A DNA stretch of 64,000 nt from Glebionis coronaria (GCA_025667525.1 CM046877.1:34616255-34680254), one strand, 5' to 3'. Positions 23,720 through 36,886 are shown, counted from the first letter of the stretch. Notes: generated by a model not told the origin, from the letters alone. A program made the numbers and translations.

Positions 23720-26700
23720 CTAAGTAGCTCCATATCTCCAATTATCGATATTGAGCAAATCTAAACAGTGACGAAACTTGCTCAAAGGAACCGGTTTAGT
23801 AAACACATCAGCAGGATTTTCTTTGGTGCCAATCTTCTTCACTTTGATTCTTCTTTCGGAACGAATAAAGTGATAACGAAAGTCTATGTGTTTAGTCCGG
23901 TCATGGTGCACTTGGTCTTTAGCCAAACAAATAGCACTCATGCAATCACAAAACACGGTCGCTTGATCTTGCGGGAAACCAATATCCTCAATCAAACCTT
24001 TCAACCAAATTCCTTCCTTTGCTGCTTCGGTTAACGCCATGTACTCGGCTTCGGTAGTAGATAAAGAAACCGATGGCTGTAATGTAGCTTTCCAACTTAC
24101 AACCGAATTCCCGATAGTGAAAACATAACTTGTCAAAGATCTTCTAGCATCAAGATCCGCAACATAGTTCGAATCTGAGTATCCGACAACCAAATATTCA
24201 CGTTCACCACCGTAAATAAGTCCATCATCAGATGTTCCTTTCAAATAACGAAAAATGCGTTTCACCGTATTCTAATGCTCTTTACCGGGATGAGCCATAT
24301 ATCGTGGCACAACACTCATCGCGGGAGCTATATCCGGCCTAGTGCAAACTATAGCATACATCAAACTCCCAACAGGACTAGCATAGGGTATTTGGGACAT
24401 ATATTCCATCTCTGCTTCACTTTGAGGTGCACAAGCAGTAGATAAACGAAAATTGGCCGAGGAAGGAGTATTTACCGATTTTGCCGAACTCATGCCAAAA
24501 CGGGAAATAATCTTCTCGATGTAACTTTTCTGTGATAAGAAAATCTTACAATGTTTTCGGTCTCGAATAGTTTCCATGCCCAAAATCTTTCGAGCTACTC
24601 CCAAATCTTTCATATCAAATTCTGTGTTGAGAAGTCTTCAACTTCTCAACCTCCTCTAAATCTTTAGCCGCTATGAGCATATCATCAACGTACAAGAGCA
24701 AGTAGACCAGTGATCCTGATGGTGCCCTTCTATAATAGACACAACAATCATAAGCACTTCTACTAAAACCATGCTTTACCATCAATCTATCAAATCTCTT
24801 GTACCACTATCTCGGCGACTGTTTCAAACCATATAGAGATTTTCGGAGCTTACAAACGTAGTCTTCTTTGCCTTGAACAATAAAGCCTTCGGGTTGGCTC
24901 ATATAGATTTCTTCCTCAAGGTCACCGTGAAGAAATGCCGTCTTTACATCTAATTGTTCCAATTCCAAATCGTGATGTGCTACTAAGGATAGTAACACAC
25001 GAATAGATGTATGACGTACCACTGGGGAGAAAATCTCGTTGTAGTCGATTCCCTCCTTTTGGCTATATCCCTTCGCAACCAAACGTGCCTTGAATGTGAT
25101 GTCTGAGCTCGGTAAGACGATTTTCTTCTTGAAAACCCACTTACTATCAACAACTTTTCTTCCTTCTGGAAGTTTCACCAATTCCCATGTATTGTTCTTA
25201 TGAAGAGATTCCATCTCTTCACTCATAGCCGCACTCCACATATCAGACTCTTTGGAAGTAATAGCGTCCCGATAAGTAGTCAGATCAAGGGACTCCACCT
25301 CTTCCGCTACTTGTAATGCGTATGTAACATAGTCTTCAAAACCAAATCGAGTAGGAGCTTTTGCATCCCTACGAGGTCTATCATGGGATATAGACCTTTC
25401 TTGTTCACGTTGTACTTGCGGCGAATTTGGTGGATCGTCAAGTGAAGAAACATTTTGGTCCATATCTTCCGGAACAACATGCTCCACCTGTTTAGAAACA
25501 TCCTCCACCTTTTCAGAAACATCATCTTGAAGCTTCGATTCAACAGGATCTTGTTTCACATGAAACAAGTAACCCTCATCAAATGTCACATCATGACTAT
25601 GAATGACTCTTTTTTCCGATGGTGGCCAAGTTCGATAGCCTTTAATCCCGTCACCGTATCCGATGAAAATGCCTTTATTGCCTCCGGATCTAACTTTCCG
25701 TCACTAACATGATAATACACGGGGCATCCAAAAACACGAAGCTTCGAATAATCTACGGGCTTCCCAAACCAAACATCGGAGTCTTACAATCAATAGCAGT
25801 GGCAGGAGACCTATTGACTAGATAGCAAGTTGTATTGAGTGCTTCCGCCCAAAAACTTCTATCTAATCCAGAATTCAATAGTAAGCATCGAGTTCTTTCT
25901 AACAGCGTCCGGTTCATCCGTTCAGCTACCTCGTTTTGTTGAGGAGTGTAACGAACCGTATAATGCCTAGCAATTCTTTCATCTCGACAAAAGTCTTCAA
26001 ATTCTCTCGAACAAAATTCCAAACCATTATCAGTACGAAGACGCTTAATCTTCCTTTCGGTTTGATTTTCAATCAAAATCTTCCAATGCTTAAATTTATC
26101 AAACGCCTGACTCTTGTGCTTCATCATAAACACCCACGTCATCCTCGAGAAATCGTCAATGATTGAGAGAAAATACTGAGCACCACCGAGAGAAGGTACT
26201 CGAGAAGGCCCCCAACAATCATCATGAAGATAATCGAGAGTACCTTTTGTTTGATGAATTGCTTTTGAGAAACTCACCCGCTTTTGTTTCCCCATAACAC
26301 AATGCTCACAAAACTCCAAGTTGGCAACCTTGTGGTTTTCAAGTAGTCCCCGCTTTCTCAATATGACCATTCCTTTCTCACTCATGTGACCAAGACGCAT
26401 ATGCCATAGCCTTGTCAAATCTGAATTACTTCTCTCTGAACACGAGACAGAAGCAGAACCTGTGATGGTTTCACCTTGTAAAGTGTAAAGAGAAGAAGTA
26501 CCTTTTGTTGCTTTCATAACCACCAAAGCTCCTTTCGAAACACGAAGTACACCATTCTCACTAGTGTATTTAAAACCTTTCGAGTCGAACACACCCAGCG
26601 AGATCTGATTTTTCTTATGATCTGAAACATGGCGAACATCAGTGAGCATTCTAACAACTCCATCATGCATCCTAATGTGAATTATTCCGATGCCAACAAC

Positions 26701-26970
26701 TTTGCATGGTGAATCATTTCCCATAAACACATTCCCGCCATCAAACTCTTCATATGTTACAAACCAATACCGATTGGGACTCATATGAAAAGAACAAGCA
26801 AAGTCCATGATCCAAGCAAGTGGTGTACCTTTATAGTTAACAACTGATAATACCACATCGCGTTCTGAACCCGAGTCATCTTTAACAACTTCAGCAACCT
26901 GGCCTTTCTCCTTAAGCTTCAGGCAATTCTTCTTCCAATGCCCTTCCTCATGGCAATAATTACAAGTATC
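23720..26970 (-). pseudogene. pol: Copia pol (protease, integrase, RT, RNase H), interrupted
   Basis: From upstream: a CCHC knuckle just after the gag stop, a GAG-pre-integrase HHCC region (LWHMRLGHMSEKGM), then the integrase core with YLHDDCWGP, RTDNGLEF and VAERMNRT. A one-base loss near 25790 follows. RT runs from about 25200 with YVDDMLI at about 24672-24700, and RNase H (YSDSNYVADLDARRSLTS) ends at 23720. Lesions are TAG after QSPR at about 24807, TAG in GKEH-stop-NTVKRIF at 24272, and a frame break near 24620-24650. The nonsense changes fit C-to-T or G-to-A transitions. Integrase aspartates appear as D and D, with E in VAER. Confidence 0.88.
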
Positions 26971-27684
26971 TCAAGGATTCGACCCTCGAGGTCTTGACTT
27001 CGATCTACTATTATATCTACCTTTTCCTTTGCCTCTTTGTGTTTGATGTCTACCTCCGTCCTGTTGATTCGTAACTGTCAAGCCAACGGGTTGAGATTCC
27101 AAAGTTCCCGATGCTTGGTGGCGAAGCTCTCGGGAATGCAAACTCGATCGAACATCTTCCAAAGTAATAGTTTCTTTACCAACGACAAAGGAATTCACAA
27201 AATTCTCGTACGAGGGAGGTAACGAAACAAGCAGAATAAGAGCGACATCTTCATCATCAATCTTGACCTTAACATTTTTCAAATCCATCAAGATTGAGTT
27301 TAACGCATCAAGATGGTCTTTCAAAGCTGAGTCCTCTTTCATTCTGAGTGAAAACAAACGCTTCTTCAATAAAAACTTATTCGTCAATGACTTGGTCATA
27401 TAAAGCTTTTCTAGCTTCTTCCACACACCCGCAGCCATTTCCTCATCAGCAACCTTGTAAAGAAACTCATCTGATAAAGATAGTAAAATAGTATAATGTG
27501 CCTTTTCGTCTAGTGTATTGTATTTTGCGTCGATCATATCAGCTGGTTTAGGTCCGGCTAAAGGTGCCCAAATACCTTGTTTTTTCAATAAGGCTCGAAC
27601 TTTAACTCGCCACAAACTGATGTTACTTTTGCCATTAGACTTCTCAACAACACTAACTGATGGTTGAGACGACATGATTATCAA
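26971..27684 (-). pseudogene. gag: Copia gag (UBN2-type) ending in a premature stop before its zinc knuckle
   Basis: Starts MIIMSSQPSVSVV. Capsid signature residues include NISLWRVKVRALL at about 20 and VWKKLEKLYM at about 88, followed by an arginine/glycine-rich tail. A TGA at 26971 interrupts the frame one residue before DTCNYCHEEGHWKKNC, an otherwise perfect CX2CX4HX4C knuckle. The stop is probably a decayed CGA codon. The nested Gypsy element lies immediately upstream at 27722. Confidence 0.85.
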
Positions 27685-28023
27685 ACGGAATGTCTAATAT
27701 TCTGATTACTATGTAACAAGGTAATAACTAGATTTTACTTAGTTATGAAAGTTCGTTGTTCTGATCTTTTCGAATTGATTACTAGTTAAGAGTGCGACTC
27801 AGTCGTTCTTGGTGGAAAATAAAATGGGTTGTTTGATTATCTATTTTAAACCAAAAGCAAATATGAAAATGTCGCTGAGTAAAATAAAAGCTTTAAAAAT
27901 TAAACTAAAAATTACTAGAAAAACACATGGTAAAAACAGAGATTTCGAGAAGCGTGCAATTTTTTGAAATTAAAACGTAATGAATTTAAAACTTAAAACT
28001 TAAAACTTTATGAAAACAAAACT

Positions 28024-28385
28024 GAAACCCATCGGAATGTAATCGGAATCCCATCGAAATATGTTAGTCGGAATGAGTGTCGGAATACTAGTCGGAATCA
28101 CAAAACACACCCGTCGGAATGTCTCAAGGTGAATCCTATCGGAATACTTATGATCGGAATACACCCAATCGGAATGCAATCGGAATATCAATCGGAAAGC
28201 AATCGGAATATCACAAAAACTTGCTGTCGAAATATCAAAATAATTCCACCCGTCGGAATGTGGGTCGGAATCCCAAAACCCTATTCCGATCCTTGTGATC
28301 GGAATAATTAATGGTACCAGTCGGAATATAAGGCTCTGGTCGGAATACACAATCGGAAAGGGGTTTTTCCTTTTCCGATGGATGT
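28024..28385 (-). repeat. TCGGAAT short-motif array in LTR
   Basis: About 17 direct copies of TCGGAAT plus a few one-base variants and two inverted copies within about 360 bp, at irregular 10-25 bp spacing. It lies downstream of the LTR TATA box on the minus strand, so it would be in the transcript leader. Confidence 0.85.
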
Positions 28386-28908
28386 GCTTTGTAATAAGCC
28401 AAGTTTATAAGCTATTTTTATAAGCTCAAACTAAAACTTAATGAAAATTACAATGAAAAGAACTAATAAGCACCAATAAGTACTTTTAAACTTAAAATAA
28501 GCAAAACTTTTTAAATCAAACCATAAAAAGATTAGACTTTTTAAGAAAACTAAAAAGTAAATAAGCTAAACACAAACTAAGCCAATAAGCATGAAAAGCT
28601 CAAAGCTTAATCCGTATAAAAACTCAAAGATGAATAAAAAGATAAACTTTTTAATCACAAAAACATCAAGATGAAACTAAATCAAAAATGATACGAATCA
28701 AAAGTAAATAAAGTCAAGAAAGGTAGAAGAAGATTAAAGATAAAAAGCTTAACTTGAACTTGTAGATTAAAGATTCAAAGATACAAGATTGAATTAAAGC
28801 TTAAACATGAAAGAAAGTAAAGATGAATTTTTAGTGAGAGAAAGTTAAAGACTTTCTCTCTCTAAAAACTAGAAAAATGAAAAGTGACTAAAAACTAATT
28901 AACTAACA

Positions 28909-28941
28909 CCCTCCTAATGTGTCATTAGGAGGGTATATATA
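28909..28941 (-). promoter_or_regulatory. LTR TATA box with adjoining perfect hairpin
   Basis: The 11-bp arms CCCTCCTAATG and CATTAGGAGGG flank a 3-nt loop. TATATATA lies directly beside them at 28934-28941. Reading the minus strand, the TATA box comes first and the hairpin would sit at or just before the start of transcription. The same structure is kept in the other LTR at 38371-38403. Confidence 0.65.
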
Positions 28942-29377
28942 GGAGGTGGGAGTGAATGTGTTGCTTTCTTCTTTCTTTTCGTCTCGACTCGATTTAAATT
29001 CTTTGTCTTTCTCGACGTCGTCTCGGGATTTGTTGATATAAGTTGAACTTGTCTTATAATTTTCTTCTTCTATTAGACTCTAGTTCTTCGACTTCATTAA
29101 ACTTCCGTCTTTAGACTTTTTCTTCGATAAATCTTCAGATTAGGCCTTTGACTTCCGTTCTTTTTGCACTCTTGATCTTTTGACTTCGTCTTTTGTGGTT
29201 TTCTTCAATAAAAGCCCGTGATAGCCCATGTTTTCTCCCTTTTTCATATTTTTATCCTGAAACACAATAAAAACACAAACCACGCATAATTCCGACTTTT
29301 ACGACATAAAATACACGTTTTGGTCTTGTTATTATTAGAAATAAGTGGTAAAAGGATAAGTGTTTTCACACTTATTA

Positions 29378-31390
29378 AATCCCCTACACTTGACCATTGC
29401 AATGCCCTATGCAATGCATTAATTTCAAAGCACGGTTTACATTTTTCATCATAAATAACCCACCTTGGCCTTTGAAAAATACTAAACACTAAGGAAACTA
29501 AAAGAACAAAACAAGTAAAGAAATCAAAGACTTGCAATGCCCTCAAGTTTCATGTTCCCCATACCAAGCTTAAAAAGGAGATCATTGTTATTATAAGTTA
29601 GCAAACTATCACGAATTCATGTGGTCCAGTTATTCACTTAGACTCCCTTATTCCTAGGTGTATCTCTTATATTTTAATATTGTCTTGAATGATCACGAGG
29701 ATATATTGTTTGACTTATTTCGATAGTTTATTTAGGCTGAAAATAAAGTGGGACGATTTAATCAATAGTTAGCTAAACGACAAAATATTTTAAAACTGCT
29801 TCTCGGTACCTTATCTTGGCGTAACTCGCTTCACGATTTGAGACCTTTCTCGGACCGATATTTGGCAGCGACTTCATACTTCAAATCTTGAGAGACGTTC
29901 TTGAAATTATGGTCTTCTCTTTATAATAGGACTTTCTTCACTTGAAGTTTTGAGAGATTCTTCATATTTGGACCACGACTTCTTCATTTTTCTCTAATCT
30001 TTATTTTGGACTTTAATATACAACGATCCGCCTCCTTTTAGGACTTGGATCTATTTATCCTCATACCTTGTTAGGGCCTTTTTGGATAGACTTCTCCATG
30101 ATCTTTAGGGGAGTATTTGCTTTTCGTCGTGTGTCTCAATCCTTCATATTGATTTTTGATAAATGATTCTTCACATCACTTTTGGATCTTTAGCAACAAA
30201 ATGTAGCCCTCATGTCTTGTTAGGACCTTTTCGGACTCGCCAATCTTCGCATCCCGCTTCAATAAGTTATGCCTTGGCTATGACCTCTAATTAATACCGA
30301 GCAACTTTTAAACGATCTTGTGCTAGAAGCTAAGTAACTTTTCAAATCGTACAACCTTATTTATTGCAATTAAATTTATTAACAAGCGATGGGAGAAAAA
30401 ACTTATAATTAACTCACATAAATTCATGAAAGAATACCAAACTTATAATTGACTCTATCATCTCTCGTTCTCCACAATTTAAAATATCAAGGAATGAGAC
30501 TCGTGGATGCTTAGCCAATTAAATCAAAGTTTTGGGGTTTTAAAGTCATCTATAGGATCTTGCAAACTCTTAGACTCTTTCAAGTTTAGAATTCGCATTT
30601 TAAAGTTCCCTTGATAAACGACTTTCTAGGATCAATTATAGGAACTTGCGAAAAGTTCTTGTTCTTAACCCGTGAGAGTTAAGACTTTCGCGTTTTAAAG
30701 TTCCCTATATAAAAGCCTAGCAAAACTTGACTTAAACACGTTAAGGATACTAGCTAGAGTAAACTTGGATAAGTAAACTCGGGTTGAGTCAAAAGATTCA
30801 CAACGTTGAAAAATTTAAAACCACTTTATTAAAAACTTTATTTTAGCAAGGAAAGAAAATAACCATAACAAAGGAAAATACTACTATACAACTACGCCAA
30901 AATAGATTAAAAATTTTGAAAAATGCTGAAAAATCAAATTTTCCGGTCAAAAAGAGGACAAATTCATGGAAAAGCCCACTTACTTCGATAGAAGTCCCCC
31001 CCTACACTTGATATAAGCAATGTCCTCAATGTTTAAGCATGTGGGAGTAAACTCCCCTACACTTAGGACATTATGCACTTTGTTTAAAGCTTGCTAAGGG
31101 AAGGACAACTATATTGATTTCAATGTGAACATATAAGATATGAAATATTGAATCACGACAGTTTAGGATAGAACCAGGAAGACGGGTACACGGGATCACG
31201 GTTCGTCAAATGTCATCAAAAGTGCTCTTTGAAGCTTTTAATCCCTGCACATCAAAAGAAACAAGACAACAAACACTTACGGGGCTCCCCCTACACTTAT
31301 TATGAAAACGGTAAAGGATAGATCAACGGGTTGCCTCCCGAGAAGCGCTTGTTTTTGTTAACCGAGTCACGAGCCAGACTCGACCCAGAA
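29378..31390 (-). other. Non-coding 3' region of Athila-like element
   Basis: About 2 kb with no ORF that looks real. The PPT is the purine stretch AAGTGTAGGGGATT read on minus at the LTR border (about 29378-29391). Further AAGTGTAGGGG-like copies lie at about 31005-31018, 31049-31062 and 31284-31298. No env-like reading frame was found. Confidence 0.6.
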
Positions 31391-33655
31391 CTAATTCAAG
31401 GGAAACATGGTAAGGGATGGAATCATCTCATGAGAGATGTCCTCACCAAAGTACAGCTTCACTCGCTGGCCATTCACTTTAAAATTAGGCCTATTTGGCT
31501 GAGAAAGCTCAATGGTACCATATGGGAAGACTTTGGCGACGGTGAATGGACCAGACCAACGGCTCTTCAGCTTGCCCGAGAAGATCTTCAACCGATAGTT
31601 AAAGAGTAAAACTTGATCACCAACGTGGAACTCTCGGTTCTTAATCCTTGAATCATGAATGATCTTGGTCTTATCCTTGTAGATCAATGAATTCTCATAA
31701 GCTTCATTCCTCAGTTCATTTAGCTCGTTGAGTTGAATCTTCTGAAGATCGCTGGCTTTGTTGATGTCGAAGTTAGCCCACTTCAAGGCCCAATACGTCT
31801 TATGTTCCAGCTCAATAGGGAGGTGGCATGCCTTCCCGTACACAAGACGATAAGGTGTACAACCAATCGGGGTCTTATAAGCGATACGGAAAGCCCACAA
31901 AGCATCATCTAACTTATCGGCCCACGAGGCACGATGTTCTCCCACAGTTCTCTCTGAAATTCTCTTCAATCCACGGTTAGAAATTTTGGCTTGCCCATTT
32001 GTTTGAGGATGATAAGCGGTGGAAAGATGGTGATTGACACCGTACTTAGCCATGACTCGAACAAATTGATCATTGTAAAAATGAGTCCCGCGGTCACTGA
32101 TTATAGCACGAGGAACACCGAATCGAGCAAAAAGCTGCTTCAGAAAGTTCACAACCACCCTCGCATCGTTCGTAGAGAGAGCCTTAGCTTCAACCCATTT
32201 AGAAACGTAGTCAACGGCTACGAGGATGTACTTGTTCCCTTTAGATGATGGAAATGGCCCCATAAAGTCGATGCCCCAAACATCAAAGATTTCACATTCT
32301 TGTATGAAATTTTGAGGCATCTCATCTTTATGTGTGATCTTGCCTTGTCGTTGGCAAGCATCACAAACGTTAACCATTTCGTGAGCGTCATGATAAATGG
32401 TGGGCCAATAAAATCCTGAGTCAAACACTTTCTTCGCGGTGTAGTTGGGACCAAAATGACCACCGGTGGGTCCTTTATGGGAAGCTTCGAGAATGTCGAA
32501 AGGTGCGGGTCCATCAACACACCGACGAATAATCAGATCAGCACATTGTTTGAAAAGGTAAGGGTCGTCCCCAAAATAGTGTTCAATGTCTTTAAAGAAC
32601 TTTTTCTTTTGTTGGGACGTTAACCCTTCCTTGAGAATTCCACCCGCCAAGTAGTTTGCAATGTCCACAAACCACGGGGTATCATCGAGATTGGAATTGA
32701 TAGACATTGAGGCCTCAAGGGGAAAAGAGTCATTGATCTCTTGATTCGAATGATCCCCTTGATAAGGATCCTCATGTCTACTTAGATGATCCGCGGCTAG
32801 GTTTTCGGCTCCCTTTTTGTCACGAATTTCAATTTTAAATTCTTTAAGGAGCAAAACCCAACAAAGAAGTCGTGTCTTAGAATCTTGCTTAGTCAACAAG
32901 TACTTCAACGCGGAATGATTGGTGTACACGATTGTAGTGGAAAGGACAAGATAGGGGCGGAACTTTTCAAAGGCATACACTACAGCTAAAAGATCTTTTT
33001 CGATAGTGGTATAATGCAATTAAGCCCCCGTCATTGTCTTGCTAGCATATTAGATTGGTTGGAAGTGTTTGTTCACTCTTTGGCCCAAAACCGCTCCAAT
33101 AGCAACGTCGCTAGCATCACACATCAATTCAAAAGGTAGCTCCCAATTAGGGGTAACCAAGACCGGTGCCTTTGTTAGCTTGTCCTTAAGAAGATTGAAT
33201 GATTCAATACACTATTTAGAAAAGATAAAAGGAGTATCTTTTTCCAAGAGGTGGGTCATCGGGCGAGTGATTTTAGAAAAATCTTGAATGAATCGACGAT
33301 AGAAGCCCGTATGACCAAGGAAACTTCTCACACCCTTCATGGTTGAAGGTGGAGGTAATTTTGCTATGACATCAACTTTAGCACGGTCCACTTCAAGACC
33401 GGATTTTGAGATTTTATGTCCAAGCACAATGCCCTCTTTTACCATGAAATGGCATTTTTCCCAATTTAGAACAAGGCGAGTGTCTTCACACCGCTTAAGC
33501 ATGCATTCTAAATTGGCAAGGCAAGAAGAGAAAGAGTCACCATACACCGAGAAATCATCCATGAAGACTTCCATAGTTTCTTCAACCATGTCATGGAAGA
33601 TAGACATCATACACCTTTGGAACGTTCTAGGAGCATTGCATAAGCCAAAAGGCAT
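31391..33655 (-). pseudogene. pol: Gypsy RT (distal), RNase H and integrase, with several stops
   Basis: Resumes as MPFGLCNAPRTFQRCM with the RT catalytic FMDDFSVYG, runs to FSK-stop near 33212, then RNase H. There, stops interrupt QPI-stop-YASKTMTGA and GA-stop-LHYTT. An open stretch of 542 codons follows (33019-31391) with the H2C2 zinc region ([17 protein letters not shown], then CDACQRQG), the integrase core ([17 protein letters not shown], and QAKISNRG where E is usually found in GQAE), and a chromodomain-free tail. The integrase glutamate position reads lysine (QAK instead of QAE), so integrase is probably inactive. Confidence 0.85.
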
Positions 33656-33760
33656 TCGTTTGTAAGCAAATGTTCCATAAGGACAAGTGAATGTGGTTTT
33701 CTCTTGGTCTTTAGGATCGATGGGAATTTGAAAATACCCAGAGAAACCGTCTAAGAAGCA

Positions 33761-36700
33761 TTAATAGTCATTACCCGCTAAACGCTCGAGCATTTGGTCC
33801 ATAAAAGGAAGGGGAAAATGATCCTTTCTCGTAGCATCATTGAGTTTGCGATAGTCTATACAAACTCTCCACCCTGTAACGAGACGAGTAGGAATCAACT
33901 CGTTGTTTTCATTGGGCACAACGGTGATTCCGCCTTTCTTAGGCACACAATGGACTGGACTAACCCATGGTGAATCCGAGATAGGGTAGATCATTCCCGC
34001 ATCAAGAAGTTTGATAACCTCTTTTTTGATAACGTCATGGATCTTGGGATTCACCCTTTTTTGGTTTTGAATAGTGGGTTTAAAGTCGTCCTCCATCATA
34101 ATTTTATGTGTGCAAAAGTGAGGATCAATTCCACGAATATCAGAGATTTTCCAAGCAATCGCTTTCTTATGATTCTTCAGCACATCGATAAGTCGAGACT
34201 TTTCATCCTCTTTCAAATCCTTAGCGATGATGACGGGTAACTTCTTATTGTCTTCAAGGAACACGTACTCGAGATGAGACGACAGATCCTTAAGCTCTAA
34301 ATCTGGAGGATTTTCGATGGAAGACGTTTTCAAATTCAGATCATCGATAGAGATTTCTTTAGGAGATGGTGGAGAAATATGGTCCTCATTGAGAAGTTTC
34401 TCAATGGTACGAATTTCTTCATCCCAATCGAAGGGAGAATTTTCATATTGTAAGTCCACATCTCCCAAAGTTGCTTCAAAGTTTTTGAGAAGGAAATCAC
34501 TTTCTCCAAATGGAGTTAGTGAAGGAGCAATAGAGGCAACAGTCTCAACAATGGGTAGAGAAGGAGAACCACTTTTACAAGCGTCTTTGAAATGCTCTTC
34601 ACAAGCCTCATCAAGAACGTCAATGAAATTAACGCTCTCGTTTTCCTGAGGTTGCTTAGAAAGTTTACCCATGTTGAAGACGATTTTATCGTCAACAACT
34701 CTCATGATTAATTCGCCCGCAGCTACATCAATGAGAGTGCGACCGGTCCTCAAGAATGGATGTCTAACGATTAATGAAACACGGGGATCCATCTCGCAGT
34801 CAACGACAACAAAATCCGCCGGAAAGGTAAATTTGTCGACAGGGACGAAGACATCTTCGGCTATCCCCACCGGATAAGCAACCGTACGGTTAGCTAATTC
34901 CAATGTCATTCGGGTGGGGACTAGCTCGGGTAGAGATAATTGTTTCCAAACGCTTAGAGGCATTAAGTTGATACTAGCACCTAGATCGACTAGGGCCATA
35001 CAATTCTCTACCCCAGGGAAGTTGCAAGGAATCAAGAAACGACCCGGATCACCAAGTTTGGTTGGTAATTTCCTTAAGAGCACTGCGGAGCAATTCTCAT
35101 TAAGTTGGGTTTGAGAGATATCAAGGAGTTTCTCCTTATCACTAAGAGGATCTTTAAACATTTTGGCATACTTCGGCATGTAAGCGAGAGCCTCGGCAAA
35201 GGAGATGTTGAAATTCAGTTGTTTAAACATTTTAAGAAAGTTAGAAACCTGAATATCATCCTTGTTCTTCAACTTCTCTTTCCTCAACCTTGAGAGATAA
35301 GGTATATTGGGTTGAGATGAAGGCTTTGGAATGGAATTCTCACTCACATCCTTGGGTGGTGGAGGGGTGGAAGTAGAAGGTGGAGGAATTGGTGAAATAG
35401 AAGGTGGAGGAATAGGAGAAGGGGACTCGTTTTCCTTTGTCACAATCACCGGTGTAGGTGTAGGAAGCTCGGGTTCCTTTAAACCTTTTCCACTTCGAGT
35501 GGTGATTGCTTTCATCTCCCCTCTTGGATTAGCAACGGTGTTACTCGGAAGAGAACCCAAACCAGAGGCTTGATTACTTTGGAAGAAACTAGCCATCATG
35601 TCCCTTAAGTCATTTGTTTGACTACTCAAAGAGTTTCGTATATCGGCTCGAAGATCATTCCCTTGTTTCACCATATCTCCTTTTACGTTGACCATTTGCC
35701 CCTGAAGATTCTGCACTATCGCATCATTAGTCCTCATGTAAGTTTCAACCTCGTGATTAAATGCGGTGGGTTGGTTGGGAGGAAGAGCATGGTAGGCAGG
35801 TGGTTGATAAGCGGGTTGTTGATAAACTTGGTTGTTTCCTTGAGGTGGATATGGGTTTCTTTGGGTTTGATATTGATTTGGAGCTCGAGGTTGGTTTTGA
35901 TTGTTGCGATTGAGGTTGTTTGGGTTTTGCGGGGGAAAACCAGGTGGTAAAAGGAAGTTATTTGAACGATAACTGAGCAAATTGCGGTCACCTTGAGGTC
36001 GTGCTTGATAGCCTCCCGTAGTAAAGTTACCGTTGGCGGCATACACATTTTCCGGATTGTCATGAGTCGAAGGACAATCGGTGTATGAATTAGATCCCCC
36101 GCATATTTCACATGACTGACTCATAGCATTAACTTGTGCATTGATGGCTTTGGTATTGTTAGCGGTTTGTAGAGCAATTGTTTCAACAAGCGAAGTAAGC
36201 TCAATTCTCTTGTCGCTCTCACTATTACTAGCACTAGCCACATTAGTCTGAACACTCTTGGTTTGCACTCTAGACTTATTCTCAATTATATCCCATGCGG
36301 TATTAGAAGACTTAACCAAAATGTTACCCCCCGAGGTACTATTTAGTGAATCTTGGTCATTCATGCATAACCCATTGTAAAAAGTATTTATTTGATGTAC
36401 TTTTGTGAAACCATGTTGTGGACACTTTCTTAAAAGTTCCTTAAAACGGTCCCAAGATTCACTAAATGTCTCACCGTACTTTTGTTCAAAGGCAATGATT
36501 GCATTCGGCAAAGCGGTAGTACGTGAGGGTGAGAAAAAGTAGTTGATGAATTTAGTCTCTAAATCCGACCATGTAAGAATACTTTGTGGTGGTTCCTTAT
36601 CAAGCCAATGTTGGGCTTGTCCCTCTAAGGAGAATGGAAAAAGTTGCAAGCGAATTACCTCTTGTGAAACCCCATTATACTTAACCGTATTGGTGAGTTG

Positions 36701-36886
36701 AAGAAACCTTTTTATATGGTCATGAGGATCATCAAGCGAACGCCCCAAGAAAGGTTGAGCATAGACCATTTGAATAAAGCCGAATTTGAGCTCAAAATTG
36801 TTGGCTCCAATCTCGGGTATGACAATAGCATCGGTGTTGCCCTCTACGTGCGATTGCAAAAGCTCGATCATTGGTTGATTGTCCAT
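33761..36886 (-). pseudogene. gag-pol: Gypsy gag-protease-RT (proximal) polyprotein, 1041 codons to a premature stop
   Basis: Retrotransposon gag domain at about residues 40-190 (GQAQHWLDKEP, FSESWDRFKELL). A Cys motif CEICGGSNSYTDC at about 258. A glutamine/asparagine/proline-rich region at about 310-370 and a proline-rich stretch near 480-520. Protease signature LVDLGASINLMPLSVW at about 632. RT begins at about 970 (WVSPVHCVPKKGG, CIDYRKLNDATRKDHFPLPF). The frame stops at GNDY-stop (33761), and the same frame then continues with LDGFSGYFQI, so this is a nonsense change and not a natural end. The start at MDNQPMIELL follows the leader by about 290 bp. Confidence 0.87.

Larger units (their letters stand above)
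27722..29377 (-). repeat. 3' LTR of Athila-like element (1656 bp)
   Basis: Contains a TATA region with an adjacent perfect hairpin at 28909-28941, a GAGAGAAAGT/ACTTTCTCTC stem near 28838-28860, and the TCGGAAT array at 28024-28385. A 116-codon open frame across the array (28000-28350, minus) is present in both LTRs, but it is repetitive and probably not coding. Confidence 0.88.

Noticed and set aside
28000..28350. 116-codon frame conserved in both Athila-like LTRs
   Set aside because: Two LTR copies share it only because they share ancestry. Its residues follow from the TCGGAAT array, and no start context or family supports coding.
28024..28385. CRISPR-like array
   Set aside because: Repeats are 7 bases with irregular short spacing in a plant retrotransposon LTR.
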